Positions 16,437 to 25,759 of a DNA stretch of 64,000 nucleotides are shown here, piece by piece. Below the pieces are notes generated by a model that was not told where the DNA came from, ran no database searches, and saw only the letters and a program-made list of their open reading frames with translations. Numbering within the stretch: the stretch's first letter is position 1; each line of letters starts with the position of its first letter. This DNA is from Nocardia sp. CY41 (GTDB lineage Bacteria > Actinomycetota > Actinomycetes > Mycobacteriales > Mycobacteriaceae): the NCBI RefSeq assembly GCF_009829325.1, contig NZ_VUOS01000006.1, positions 248,001 to 312,000 on the forward strand, read 5' to 3'. Both the position numbers and the translations under genes were made by a program.

Positions 16437-17660
16437 TCAGCGAGCCGGGAAACGGAGGACGCGGTCGTCGCCGCCGCGGGGGTCGCCGCGACCGTCGGTG
16501 TTGGAGGTGGTGAGCCATAATGCCCCATCCGGCGCGACCTCCACGGTGCGCAAGCGTCCGTACCGGTCCCGCAATTCGGCGCGGGGCGCGCCCACGCGGC
16601 CGTCCACGAGCGGCACGGTCCACAGCCGCTCGCCCCGCAGCGCGGCCACATACAGGGTGTCCCCGGCGATGGCGATGCCCGACGGTGAGGCTTCCGCGGT
16701 GGTCCAGGTCAGCAGCGGATCGGTGAACCCGCGGCCGGCGCCGCCCGCGCCCTCGACGTCGGGCCAGCCGTAGTTGCGGCCGGATTCGATCAGATTGATC
16801 TCGTCGAACCGGTTCTGCCCGAACTCCGCCGCGAACAGGCGACCGGCCCGATCCCACGCCAGCCCCTGGACGTTGCGGTGGCCGAGACTGTAGACCGGTG
16901 AGCCGGGAGACGGATTGCCCGCAGCCGCCCGGCCTTCCGGGGTCAACCGGAGGATCTTTCCGTTGAGGCTCGCCGGATCCTGCGATCGCCCGGATTCCCC
17001 GGCGTCGCCGGTTCCGGCGTACAGCATGCCGTCCGGCCCGAAGGCGATGCGTCCGCCGTTGTGGATGCCTGCCTCGGCGATTCCGGCGACCAGCACCTCC
17101 GGTGGACCGTCGAGCCGGAATCGGACGATGCGATTGTCCGTCTCGGAAGTGAAATAGGCATAGATATAACGGCTTTCGGCGTAATCCGGCGCGACGGCGA
17201 GCCCGAGCAGTCCGCCTTCGCCCCGCGCGGCGACGCCCGGCACCTGATACACCTGTTCCGGCGCACCGCCCGCACCGACTCGCAGAATCCGTCCGGAGTC
17301 GCGCTCGGCGACCAGCGCCGTGCCGTCGGGCAGGAAGGCCAGCCCCCACGGCACGTCGAGGTCCTCGGCGACATCCTCGGCGGCGTCGAGGTCGGGCCGG
17401 CCGGCGGGATTGCTCGGTGCGACCGTGCCCGCCACCGGAGGTGCGCTACTCGGCCCGGTCGAGTTCTCGGCTCCGCAGGCGGTCATCACCGCCGCGAGCA
17501 GGAACGCCGCGAGCGCTGCGGACGAGTGATGACCGTGCGACCGAATCCGTCCCGCGGCCTGACCTCGCCTGCGCGCGCGTCGAACGACCGATCGGGACCG
17601 CCGGCCGGAGCCGCGGAGAAACCTCCGGATTCCGTTGCGCTGGCGCGATTCGGTCGTCAT
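16437..17660 (-). CDS. PQQ-dependent sugar dehydrogenase-like (GSDH) lipoprotein, 407 aa
   Basis: Six-bladed beta-propeller of the glucose/sorbosone dehydrogenase family. VPWGLAFLPDGTALVAERDS, EGGLLGLAVAPDY, HNGGRIAFGPDGMLYAGTGD and HRNVQGLAWDRAGRLF are the family landmarks, including the catalytic-region His. A hydrophobic segment ending LLAAVMTACG is a signal peptide with a lipobox Cys. The chosen ATG 17660 shares one base with the preceding stop, indicating coupling, but leaves an unusually long Arg-rich stretch before the signal. A downstream GTG could be the true start. Confidence 0.82.
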   Translation of the reverse strand: MTTESRQRNGIRRFLRGSGRRSRSVVRRARRRGQAAGRIRSHGHHSSAALAAFLLAAVMTACGAENSTGPSSAPPVAGTVAPSNPAGRPDLDAAEDVAEDLDVPWGLAFLPDGTALVAERDSGRILRVGAGGAPEQVYQVPGVAARGEGGLLGLAVAPDYAESRYIYAYFTSETDNRIVRFRLDGPPEVLVAGIAEAGIHNGGRIAFGPDGMLYAGTGDAGESGRSQDPASLNGKILRLTPEGRAAAGNPSPGSPVYSLGHRNVQGLAWDRAGRLFAAEFGQNRFDEINLIESGRNYGWPDVEGAGGAGRGFTDPLLTWTTAEASPSGIAIAGDTLYVAALRGERLWTVPLVDGRVGAPRAELRDRYGRLRTVEVAPDGALWLTTSNTDGRGDPRGGDDRVLRFPAR

Positions 17661-18571
17661 CAGCCGAGATACGTTCCGTACCAGTCTAATACGCGACGCC
17701 ACGCCTCGGTGGCCGCTGTCGCGTTGTACCGCTGACCGGTGTCATTGAAGAAAGCGTGGTCCGCATCGGGAGCGGTGAAGATCTGATGCGGATTGCCCGA
17801 GCGCGCCAGCGCCGCCTCCGCGGCGGGCCGCGAGGCGTTCACCCGGGCGTCGGCCGCCGCGTAGACGCCGAGCACCGCGGCCTTCGACGCGGACAGATCG
17901 CCGTTGTCCGGGAACGGCCCGTAGAAGGGCGTCGCGGCGGCCGGCGGCGACGGGCCGGAGGCCAGTAGCAGCCAGGTGAGGCCGCCGCCGAAGCAGAAAC
18001 CGGTGGCGCCGAGCTTCTTTCCCGGCACTCGGCGCTGCAGTTCGTCGAGCCCTGCGCGCAGATCGGCGACGAGTTGGTCCGGTGGAATGCGGCTCAGCTC
18101 GGCGGTCGCCGCGGCCGGATCGGTGAACGCGCTGGTGCCGCCGTGCGCGGACAGCAGGTCGACCGCGAGAGCGGAGTAACCCGCGCCCGCGAAACGTCCC
18201 GCGACCGAACGGATGTGATCGGTGAGGCCCTTGTTCTCGTGCACGACCAGCACCCCGCCCCGTGGCTGCGGCGCCGCGGCCCACGCCGCTTGCAGCGGCG
18301 CCCCGCCGGGACCGTCGAAGGTGACGGCGGTGGTCGGAAGGGCGGCCGCGGAACCCGGTGGCGTCGAGGGCGTGGCGGGCGACGGCGCGGAATCCGAGCT
18401 TTCGGTGCCCGTGCCCGTGCCCGTGCCCGTGCAAGCGGCCAGCAACGCAGCGGCGGCGGTGGCGCCGAGCCCGAGCAGCCCCAGCCTGCGCAACGCCTCC
18501 CGCCGGGTGAGCAGGCCGTCGGCGTGATCTGCCGCGATCTCCTCGGCGATGTAGCGCTGCAGCGGCGTCAT
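17660..18571 (-). CDS. Dienelactone-hydrolase-family secreted lipoprotein, 303 aa
   Basis: Alpha/beta hydrolase of the DLH family. The start MTPLQRYIAEEIAADHADG is followed by TRREALRRLGLLGLG and LLAACTG, a twin-arginine-like signal with a lipobox Cys. The core begins GVLVVHENKGLTDHIRS, and the nucleophile elbow is GFCFGGGLTW with Cys as nucleophile, as in DLH. The acid and His are expected in VYAAADARV and DADHAFFND. After the lipobox lies a (GT)n linker encoded by a GTGCCC hexanucleotide repeat. It is the first gene of a two-gene operon with the sugar dehydrogenase. Confidence 0.85.
   Translation of the reverse strand: MTPLQRYIAEEIAADHADGLLTRREALRRLGLLGLGATAAAALLAACTGTGTGTGTESSDSAPSPATPSTPPGSAAALPTTAVTFDGPGGAPLQAAWAAAPQPRGGVLVVHENKGLTDHIRSVAGRFAGAGYSALAVDLLSAHGGTSAFTDPAAATAELSRIPPDQLVADLRAGLDELQRRVPGKKLGATGFCFGGGLTWLLLASGPSPPAAATPFYGPFPDNGDLSASKAAVLGVYAAADARVNASRPAAEAALARSGNPHQIFTAPDADHAFFNDTGQRYNATAATEAWRRVLDWYGTYLG
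18405..18432. repeat. Hexanucleotide GTGCCC tandem repeat coding for a Gly-Thr linker
   Basis: Four perfect GTGCCC units plus a partial unit lie just after the lipobox codon of the DLH lipoprotein gene. On the coding strand they encode alternating Gly-Thr. Six-base units keep frame, so copy-number changes would only alter linker length. Confidence 0.85.
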
Positions 18572-18738
18572 GAGCCCCACGATAAGCCGGATCGTCGGCG
18601 GGCGCGCGGTGTTCACCGTCTGTTCGCCCGCGACAAACCGGCCCGACCGCACCTCCCACGCCGTTCGCCGCGAGATTGCTACGTTGGCGCTCAATCGGGC
18701 GATCGATGGTCGGTCCGCACACCGGTCGAGGGAGCGAG

Positions 18739-20790
18739 ATGGCAGCGGCGCGTGGCGTGAGACGAACGACGATCAGGGCGATCCGGATGACCACCTTGGT
18801 CGCGATGCTGGCGGCGATGGGATTCGTGTCGGCGCCTGCGGCCGCCGAGCCCTCGGTGGACGCGCACAGCGTGCGGTGGACCGCGTTGCACGACGGTCCC
18901 CAGCCGTATGCCGACGTGCACATCGACTGGGACGTCCCGATCCGGATGAGCGATGGTGTCGTCCTGAAGGCCAACGTCTACCGGCCGGTGAAGCAGGGCG
19001 GCGAGGTGGAGCGGCAGCCGCTGCCGACCGTCGTGAACCTCACGCCCTACACCAAGCTCATGACCAATCTCATCGATACGGCGCTCGCGGTGCCCGGCTT
19101 GCAGCCCTTGACGGTACGCCTGGTCAACCGCGTGAATCTGACCCGCACACCGGTCAGTGGTTTCGGTGATCTGCTGCACGCGGTCGACGGCGGCACCGTG
19201 CAGACCGTGCTCGGGCTTGATCGCAACCTGATCCGTGCCGGCTACACGCAAGTCATCGCCGACGTCCGCGGCACCGGGTTCTCCCAGGGCGCCTGGGACA
19301 CCCTCGGCGAGCGGGAACAACTCGACACCCGCGAGGTGATCGAGTGGGCGGCCGCGCAGCCGTGGTCGAACGGCCGGATCGGCATGAGCGGCGGCTCGTA
19401 TTCGGGTATCAACCAGTTGCGCGCGGCCGAGAACGCCCCGGCGCCGTTGCAGGCGATCTTCCCGGTGGAACCGGGCAGCGATCTCATGCGTGACGTCGTC
19501 GCGCCGGGCGGCGGCGTGGGGACGACGTTCCTTCCACTGTGGCTCAGCACGGTCAACCAGCTGAAGCTGATTCCGGACGTGCAGTCGATGTTGCGGGGCA
19601 CCTTCGACTGGTCGTGGCTGCAGGAACGGATGTCCGATCCGGCCAGCAATGTCGATCTGCTGGCTCAGGCGCTGCTCACGCCCTCGCTCGACCACGTGCC
19701 GCCCGCGCTGGCCGACGCGTTGGACGAGGACAGCTATTTCCGGCGCGGCATCGAAGGTCATCCGGAACGCATCACCGTCCCCACCTTCGTCTACGGCGGC
19801 TGGCACGACATCTTCGCCAACAGCGCGACCAAGCTGTACAACGCTATCCCGCTGCCCGCGGGCCGCAAGCAGTTGATCGTCGGCGACACCTACCACGCGA
19901 ATCCCGGTGCGGGAACAGGGATTCCGGGCGCGCCGCCGCGGCTGGACGTGTTGCAGCGCGTGTGGTTCGACAAGTGGTTGAAGGACGTCGATCACGGTTT
20001 GGGCGATTTCGGCCCGATCACGGTGTGGGAGCAGGGCGGCGGCTGGATCACGCTCGGGCAGTTCCCGCAGCAGGACCTCAACCATCGCCGCGTGTATCTG
20101 TCGGCGGAACCGAGCGGCACCGCCGGAAAGGCCGTGTACGACGGGTCGCTGACGATGAGCGTCCCCGACGAGCGGCAGACCTTGACCGTGGCCCCCGGCC
20201 TCGCCGCGGCGTGTTCCCGCGACACCGCGCAGGGGTCGGCCGGGATGGCCGCGGTGGTGGACGTGTGCGCGAAGGACTCGCGCATCGCCGAGCGCAACGC
20301 CCTCACCTTCACCAGTGCACCGATGACCGAGTCCACGGTCATCTCGGGGCCGGTGAACGTGCACCTGAACACGGTGCACGACGCCACCGACGGCTACTGG
20401 AGCGTCACGGTGAACGACGTCGCGCCCGACGGCTCCTCGAAGGTGCTGACCACCGGGCAGCTGACCGCGTCGCTGCGCGCCGTCGACGAGCAGAAGAGCA
20501 GCCGTACCCCGGCCGGCGACCTGACCGAACCGTTCAATCCGCTCACCCTGGACAGTGTGCGGCCGGTCGTGCCCGGGGAGCCGGTGGCGCTGGACATCGC
20601 GGTCATTCCCACCCAGGCGGTGCTGCGACCCGGCCACCGGCTGCGGATCGATGTCTTCGCGGGCAACTCGCCGAAGGCGCTGGCCTTCCGGCCCATGCTC
20701 AACAACACCCAACTGAAGCCGCAGCACCTGGAGCTGGATCCGTCGGCGCCGAGCTTCGTCATCGTGCCGACCAACCGCCCGCTGGGCTGA
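18739..20790 (+). CDS. Secreted CocE/NonD-family hydrolase (X-Pro dipeptidyl-peptidase-like), 683 aa
   Basis: ATG 18739 follows a GGGAGCGAG ribosome-binding site and opens with a signal peptide (hydrophobic TLVAMLAAMGFVSAPAAA, cleavage near residue 37). The alpha/beta hydrolase core has GMSGGSYSGINQL, the GxSYxG nucleophile motif of S15/CocE enzymes, within a stretch containing WSNGRIG. YGGWHDIFANS precedes the acid region, and the C-terminal half is the beta-sandwich X-Pro_C domain (SGPVNVHLNTV and PGHRLRIDVF). Substrates could be esters, amides or lipids of the cell envelope. A strong bidirectional hairpin follows the stop. Confidence 0.87.
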   Translation: MAAARGVRRTTIRAIRMTTLVAMLAAMGFVSAPAAAEPSVDAHSVRWTALHDGPQPYADVHIDWDVPIRMSDGVVLKANVYRPVKQGGEVERQPLPTVVNLTPYTKLMTNLIDTALAVPGLQPLTVRLVNRVNLTRTPVSGFGDLLHAVDGGTVQTVLGLDRNLIRAGYTQVIADVRGTGFSQGAWDTLGEREQLDTREVIEWAAAQPWSNGRIGMSGGSYSGINQLRAAENAPAPLQAIFPVEPGSDLMRDVVAPGGGVGTTFLPLWLSTVNQLKLIPDVQSMLRGTFDWSWLQERMSDPASNVDLLAQALLTPSLDHVPPALADALDEDSYFRRGIEGHPERITVPTFVYGGWHDIFANSATKLYNAIPLPAGRKQLIVGDTYHANPGAGTGIPGAPPRLDVLQRVWFDKWLKDVDHGLGDFGPITVWEQGGGWITLGQFPQQDLNHRRVYLSAEPSGTAGKAVYDGSLTMSVPDERQTLTVAPGLAAACSRDTAQGSAGMAAVVDVCAKDSRIAERNALTFTSAPMTESTVISGPVNVHLNTVHDATDGYWSVTVNDVAPDGSSKVLTTGQLTASLRAVDEQKSSRTPAGDLTEPFNPLTLDSVRPVVPGEPVALDIAVIPTQAVLRPGHRLRIDVFAGNSPKALAFRPMLNNTQLKPQHLELDPSAPSFVIVPTNRPLG

Positions 20791-20798
20791 ACCCCGGC

Positions 20799-20824
20799 GT
20801 GGGTCGCCCGGACAGGCGACCCAC
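20799..20824. terminator. Bidirectional terminator hairpin
   Basis: GTGGGTCGCC at 20799-20808 pairs perfectly with GGCGACCCAC at 20815-20824 around a 6-base loop. It sits between the stop codons of two convergent genes (20790 and 20831). It has no strong U-tract, which is common in actinomycetes. Confidence 0.75.
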
Positions 20825-20830
20825 ACGAGC

Positions 20831-21751
20831 TCACAGTTGCGACTGCACCTGCGCGGAGATCAGCTCGAGATGCGCGAGATCGCTCAGATCCAGCACTTGC
20901 AAGTAGACGCGGCTGGTGCCGATCTCGGCGTACCGGCCGATCTTGTCCACCACCTCGGCGGGCGAACCGGCCAGGCCGTTGGCCTTCAGCTCGTCCACTT
21001 CGCGTCCGATCGCCGCGGCGCGGCGCGCCACCTCGGCGTCGTTCGCGCCGACACAGACCACCAGCGCGTTGGAGTAGACCAGGTCGTCGGCGGCGCGACC
21101 GTATGCCTCCGCGGCGGCGCGCACCCGGTCGAACTGCCGCGCGCTGTCTTCGAGCGAGGAGAACGGCATGTTGAATTCGCTCGCGTACTGCGCGGCCAGC
21201 CGTGGGGTGCGGTTCGCGCCTTGCCCGCCGATCAGCACGGGGATCGGGTCCTGCACCGGTTTGGGCAGCGCGGGGGAGTCGGTGAGCTGGTAGTGCTCGC
21301 CGTCGTAGCTGAAGGTGTCGCCGGGTTTGGTGGCCCACAGCCCGGTGATGACGGCCAGCTGTTCCTCCAGCCGGGCGAATTTGTCGGCGGGGAACGGGAT
21401 GCCGTACGCGGCGTGCTCCTCGGCGAACCATCCGCTGCCCAGGCCGAATTCGACTCGGCCGCCGGACATCTGGTCCACCTGCGCGACCTGGATCGCCAGC
21501 GGGCCCGGCAGCCGGAAGGTGGCGGCGGTGACCAGGGTGCCCAGGCGGATCCGCTTGGTCTCCCTGGCAAGTCCGGCCAGGGTGATCCAGGCGTCGGTGG
21601 GGCCGGGCAGCCCGTCGGCGCCGCCCATGCTCAGGTAGTGGTCGGAGCGGAAGAACGCGTCGAATCCCAAGTCCTCGGTGGCCTTGGCAACGGTGAGCAG
21701 GGTGTCGTAGCTCGCACCCTGCTGCGGCTCGGTGAAGATGCGTAGTTCCAT
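20831..21751 (-). CDS. LLM-class F420-dependent oxidoreductase, 306 aa
   Basis: TIM-barrel luciferase-like protein starting MELRIFTEPQQGASYDT. Landmarks are GFDAFFRSDHYL, RIRLGTLVTAATFRLPGPLA and VEFGLGSGWFAEEHAAYGI, followed by PIPVLIGGQGANRTPRLAA. These are typical of actinobacterial F420-dependent LLM proteins. The physiological substrate cannot be told. It is followed by a bidirectional hairpin and transcribed away from a 29-bp gap to the PucR-type gene. Confidence 0.88.
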   Translation of the reverse strand: MELRIFTEPQQGASYDTLLTVAKATEDLGFDAFFRSDHYLSMGGADGLPGPTDAWITLAGLARETKRIRLGTLVTAATFRLPGPLAIQVAQVDQMSGGRVEFGLGSGWFAEEHAAYGIPFPADKFARLEEQLAVITGLWATKPGDTFSYDGEHYQLTDSPALPKPVQDPIPVLIGGQGANRTPRLAAQYASEFNMPFSSLEDSARQFDRVRAAAEAYGRAADDLVYSNALVVCVGANDAEVARRAAAIGREVDELKANGLAGSPAEVVDKIGRYAEIGTSRVYLQVLDLSDLAHLELISAQVQSQL

Positions 21752-21780
21752 GTCGACGACCCTAGCCGGTGGGCCGGACC

Positions 21781-23016
21781 TCACGCGCGGTGCGGAGATC
21801 GTCGCTCATCCGGCGGCGCTTCGGGCTCCGGCCGCGTGTAGGTCCGCGCGATGAGCGCGGCCCGCAACCGGTAGAGCGCGTGGGGAGCGGCGGTGTCCAG
21901 GCCGGTGAGGCGGCCGATGCGCTTGAGTCGATGGTCGACGGTGTTCGGATGCAAGTACATCGCCCGGGAGGTGCGGCGGCGGTTGAAGTCGTTGCGGATG
22001 TGCTCGCGCAAGGTGTCGAACAGTTCGGGATGGCCGTCGAGCGGGTCGAGCAGGGCGGCCAGCCGGTCGCGGCCAGGCCCCGGCCGAGTGAGCTGGTATT
22101 CGAGAGCCAGATCCGCGAACCGGTACAGGCCCGGCGGGCTCTGCAAGCGCCGGACCATGTCGAGCAGTTCGTGCGCCTGGTCGGCCGCGCCGGGGATACG
22201 GTCGGGATCGGCGGCCAGGGCGGTCACCGTGAGTGGAGCGGGCACCGCCGCGGCCAGCGCGGCGACCAAGCCGCCGAGCTCCTCCTCGGCGACCAGCGAC
22301 GCCGGTACCAGGATGGTCCCGCCGATCGCGCTGAGCACCGCGGGCACGTGCCTGCCGCAGTGCACGGCGAGGCAGATCTGCATGCGCTGCCGGATGCTGT
22401 GCCCGTCTCCGGGGCGGCGGCCGGGAGGATGTTCCGCACCGGGCCGTTCGACCGCCACGGCGAGCACGGTGTAGCGGTCGGCGAGCGGAATGCCGTACTC
22501 CCGGTAGACCTTGGCGTGGTGGTGGCCTCTGAGCAGAGCGACCGCGACGCCGTGCCCAGCCGCCTGATCGACGGCGGGTGCGGCGGACAGGTAGGCCAGC
22601 GATACTGTCGCGGTGACGGCGTGCAGAGCGTCGAAGAGTCTGCGTATGTCGTCGGGCGGCGGAGCCTGTGTGCGCTGCAGGTGCTCGTCGAGATAGAGGC
22701 GGAAGCCCTCATGCACCAGATGTTGCACGGTGTCCAGGCGAACCCCGACGCCGGCCCACCGGGTGGCGGCCTCGAAGATGCGGACCGTGCGGGCGGGTTG
22801 CCCGGGGTCGACGGACGCGACGAGATCGAGGCAGTGCGCGACGGTGGCGCGGATCTCCTCCCGCAGCAGATTCCCGCGCTCGACGTGCCGCCGGGGAATG
22901 ATGCCGAGCAGGTGGCGCACGATGTGCTCGGTGGCCGGGACGAGTTCGCCGGAGGCGGTGGGGGCGCTGGGTGTGGGTGGCATGCCGCTGCTCAGATCCC
23001 GCTCCCGGCCGCCCAT
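21781..23016 (-). CDS. PucR/CdaR-type transcriptional regulator, about 411 aa
   Basis: The C-terminal HTH_30-like domain carries LREHIRNDFNRRRTSRAMYL and HPNTVDHRLKRIGRLTGLD, the signature of PucR C-terminal helix-turn-helix proteins. The upstream part contains a RsbT co-antagonist-like region (ATRWAGVGVRLDTVQHLVHE) and a GGDEF-like degenerate region. Several in-frame starts are possible; ATG 23016 (MGGRERDLSS) was chosen, and 22983 or 23160 are alternatives. It is divergent from gluconokinase, which suggests but does not prove local regulation. Confidence 0.82.
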   Translation of the reverse strand: MGGRERDLSSGMPPTPSAPTASGELVPATEHIVRHLLGIIPRRHVERGNLLREEIRATVAHCLDLVASVDPGQPARTVRIFEAATRWAGVGVRLDTVQHLVHEGFRLYLDEHLQRTQAPPPDDIRRLFDALHAVTATVSLAYLSAAPAVDQAAGHGVAVALLRGHHHAKVYREYGIPLADRYTVLAVAVERPGAEHPPGRRPGDGHSIRQRMQICLAVHCGRHVPAVLSAIGGTILVPASLVAEEELGGLVAALAAAVPAPLTVTALAADPDRIPGAADQAHELLDMVRRLQSPPGLYRFADLALEYQLTRPGPGRDRLAALLDPLDGHPELFDTLREHIRNDFNRRRTSRAMYLHPNTVDHRLKRIGRLTGLDTAAPHALYRLRAALIARTYTRPEPEAPPDERRSPHRA

Positions 23017-23297
23017 AGGGCGAGCGTGCGGTCGCGGTCCGGATGTCGGACCAGGTCCGTGTCTTGCATCGTCGCAAACATTCGGTACTTCCGTCCAGTC
23101 TTCCGCGCTGTCTCGAAAATATCTGTGACAGAACAAATTTCGTGTTCTGCGACATCGCACGGTCTCGGCATTCGAAATCTATCGGGCGGTGGCGGCGATC
23201 GTCACTGCACGGGTGGACGAAGTGGCCGCGCGTAGGTTGTTGCCGGGGACAAGTCCGCGCGCACAACTGATCCGCCGCCGTACGGGAAGAGGTTCGA

Positions 23298-23798
23298 GTG
23301 CACGAAGTAACGGTGATCGTCGTGATGGGCGTCTCGGGTTCGGGAAAGACGACGGTCGGCACCGCCTTGGCCGAGGCGCTGGGGGTCGAGTACGCCGAAG
23401 GCGACGATTTCCACTCGCCCGCGAACGTCGCGAAGATGGCGGCGGGCATCCCGTTGGACGACGCCGACCGGGAACCCTGGCTCGACGCCCTGGCAGCGTG
23501 GCTGGCCGAGCGATCCGGACGGGGCGGCGTCGTCGCCTGCTCCGCGCTCAAACGGGTCTATCGCGACCGGCTGCGCGCGTCCGCTCCCCACGCGTTCTTC
23601 CTGCATCTCGACGTGCCTCCCGGCGAACTCCAGCGTCGCGTGGCCGCGCGCCGAGGGCATTTCATGCCGCCGGAGCTGCTCGCTTCACAGCTGGCCACCC
23701 TGGAGCCGCTGGATGCCGACGAGTGCGGTCGCACCGTCGACGCGACACGACCGCCCCAGGAGGTGATCCGGCAAGCGGTGGCAGCGCTGCACAGGTGA
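23298..23798 (+). CDS. gntK: Gluconokinase, 166 aa
   Basis: P-loop kinase phosphorylating gluconate to 6-phosphogluconate. The GTG start follows GAAGAGG. Walker A is MGVSGSGKTTVG near residues 10-21; GDDFHSPANVAKMAAGIPL and DREPWLDALAAW are diagnostic for the GntK family. SALKRVYRDRLR and the LID-region VAARRGHFMPPELLASQ follow. The length is typical. No gluconate permease is adjacent. Confidence 0.95.
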   Translation: MHEVTVIVVMGVSGSGKTTVGTALAEALGVEYAEGDDFHSPANVAKMAAGIPLDDADREPWLDALAAWLAERSGRGGVVACSALKRVYRDRLRASAPHAFFLHLDVPPGELQRRVAARRGHFMPPELLASQLATLEPLDADECGRTVDATRPPQEVIRQAVAALHR

Positions 23799-23820
23799 CG
23801 CTGCGTCCGGTAGATGTTCG

Positions 23821-24741
23821 CTAGAGCGCGCCGACGTCCGAAAGGGCTTGGAAAGCCGGATCGATTCCGCGCCAGAGCGCATCGATCTCGGCGGCGACGG
23901 CGGACGCCGCGGCCGGATCCTGCAGCCCCAAGCCGTTCGCGAAGATGACGACATTGGCGCCCGCGTCGGCCAGCCGGAGCAACGGACCGGTCGCCACGCC
24001 GCGGCCCAGCAGCAGGTCCAAGCCCTCGCCGACGAAGTAGAAGCGCCACAGCGGCCCCAGGTCGCCGCCGTAGACGGCTTTGGTCGCCTCGACGATCAGC
24101 GCGCCGTGCCGGGCGATCGCGTCGACGATGCGGTAATAGTCGCGCGCGTTGGCGGTGGTGCTGCCTACCGCGGCGACCGAATAGGACAGGTCGACGGTCA
24201 GATGGGCGTTGTAACCGGCCATCGCGACGCGCGCGGGGGACAGATCGCAAAGGCGGGTCAGCGCGAAGTAGTGCGCCCAGTGCGGGTCGGCGGACGCCCC
24301 GGTGAATTCGGCGTGCACCGTGTGCAGGAAGCGCGAGAGCAGCTCGAGACTGATCCGGTGCGCCCATTCCGGGTCGTCGAACGACGCGGGGTCGCGTTGC
24401 AGCGGTAGGACGGCGGCTTGCTCGACCGCGTCGAGTCCGAGGGCGAACACACCGCGCAGGTCACGGTGAGCGACCAGGATCTCGGTGATCCGCCGGTGCC
24501 GCTCGACTGCCTGCTCGAGCTGTGCCAGCGCGGAACCGGTCAATGTCCCGGTGTCGGACAGGTTCGTGATCGTGGCCGTTTCGGCTGGAGTCAACGGTGT
24601 GCCGCAAGCCGTGCCGACCGGTGCGGCGAAGGCGATAGGGCAGAAAGCTATTGTGGCGACTAGCACTGCGACGGCCGACGTCAGTGTCGAAAAGGCGTGC
24701 CGGACAGAGGCATTGGATGTGCGCGCGAGGAGGTTCGCCAT
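23821..24741 (-). CDS. Secreted conserved protein of unknown function (DUF5995-like), 306 aa
   Basis: A signal peptide (hydrophobic AVAVLVATIAFCPIAFAAP, cleavage after AFA) is followed by a mostly helical mature domain. GDLGPLWRFYFVGEGLDLLL, LTVDLSYSVAAVG and WAHYFALTRLCDLSP resemble the actinobacterial DUF5995 type. No catalytic motif is recognised. ATG 24741 is the start that places the signal peptide at the N-terminus. The gene is transcribed toward gluconokinase, with 23 bp between the stops. The family name is given with moderate certainty. Confidence 0.65.
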   Translation of the reverse strand: MANLLARTSNASVRHAFSTLTSAVAVLVATIAFCPIAFAAPVGTACGTPLTPAETATITNLSDTGTLTGSALAQLEQAVERHRRITEILVAHRDLRGVFALGLDAVEQAAVLPLQRDPASFDDPEWAHRISLELLSRFLHTVHAEFTGASADPHWAHYFALTRLCDLSPARVAMAGYNAHLTVDLSYSVAAVGSTTANARDYYRIVDAIARHGALIVEATKAVYGGDLGPLWRFYFVGEGLDLLLGRGVATGPLLRLADAGANVVIFANGLGLQDPAAASAVAAEIDALWRGIDPAFQALSDVGAL

Positions 24742-24879
24742 GCTGGCTCCGAAGATGAATCGCGATCTGGTGTCGGGACGGCCGATAGGGGTGAGCTCGG
24801 CGATGCGCCGCGGCCGCGGGTGAGGCGATGGCACAGGTCGGCACCGAAGCCTAGCCGAGCCGACCCCGCGGCGCGGCGG

Positions 24880-25674
24880 TCAGCGTGCTTCGAAGCAGGA
24901 GCCGGACGGCGCGCCCGGCAGGCAGACCTCGGCGATGGCGGAGACGAGCAGCCACGCGCCGAGCAGCAGCGAACCCACCGCGACGGCGCCGAACACGAAA
25001 ACCCAGAGCAGGCCGGGCAGCCGGGTGAGCCGGGCGAGTTGGTCGGCGTCGGAATCGACCTCGTGATAGCGGGCACGTTGCTGCCGGGAACGGCTGCGCT
25101 GCAGTTCGAGCACCGGACGAGCCCCGGCGAACAGCAGGAACCAGGCCCCCAGATACGCGAAACCCGCTTGTAGCGTGTCCGTGCCGAACCAGGATACGAC
25201 GAAGACCACCGCTCCCAGCCCGAGTACGGTGATGCCGCCGTAGACATTCCTGATCTTGATCAACAGCGCGGCGAGCAGGGCGATCGCGGTCCACAGCATC
25301 AGGGTGATCCGGCTCGCGCCCAGCAGCGCGGCGAAACCGAGCCCGAGCAGCGGCGGGGCCGGATAGCCTGCCATCGTGGTGAGAATCATCCCGAGCCCGT
25401 ACGGTTTTCCGCTCGACACCGTGAGACCCGAGGTGTCCGAGTGCAAGCGGATGCTGTTGAGCTTCCGGCCGGTCAGCAACGCGACCAGGGCGTGCCCGCC
25501 TTCGTGCGCGATGGTGACGATATTGCGGGTCAGTCGCCAGATGGGGGTGTAACCCACCAGCGCGAGCGCCACCACGGCGGCCGCCACCACCAGCCACCAC
25601 GGCGGTTGCGCTTGCGTCGTCGTCAGACGATCGGCGATGGAGGCGCCGCGCTCGAAGAATTCCGCTCTGTCCAC
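24880..25674 (-). CDS. M50-family integral membrane zinc protease-like protein, 264 aa
   Basis: The zinc-binding HEGGH motif lies within a transmembrane helix (TIAHEGGHALVALLTGRK) near residues 57-70. About six hydrophobic segments follow, typical of the M50B-like family in actinomycetes. GYPAPPLLGLGFAALLG contains the conserved G-x-Pro-x-Pro element near the second active-site region. The function is probably intramembrane proteolysis, but many members are uncharacterised. It is monocistronic in appearance. Confidence 0.82.
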   Translation of the reverse strand: MDRAEFFERGASIADRLTTTQAQPPWWLVVAAAVVALALVGYTPIWRLTRNIVTIAHEGGHALVALLTGRKLNSIRLHSDTSGLTVSSGKPYGLGMILTTMAGYPAPPLLGLGFAALLGASRITLMLWTAIALLAALLIKIRNVYGGITVLGLGAVVFVVSWFGTDTLQAGFAYLGAWFLLFAGARPVLELQRSRSRQQRARYHEVDSDADQLARLTRLPGLLWVFVFGAVAVGSLLLGAWLLVSAIAEVCLPGAPSGSCFEAR

Positions 25675-25759
25675 CGCCGCACCTTAACCGCCCGCCGCCG
25701 CCCGCGCTCGGGCGTGCGTTCCCGTGCACGGCACCCGGCGCGACGGTGGCGTCCGGTCC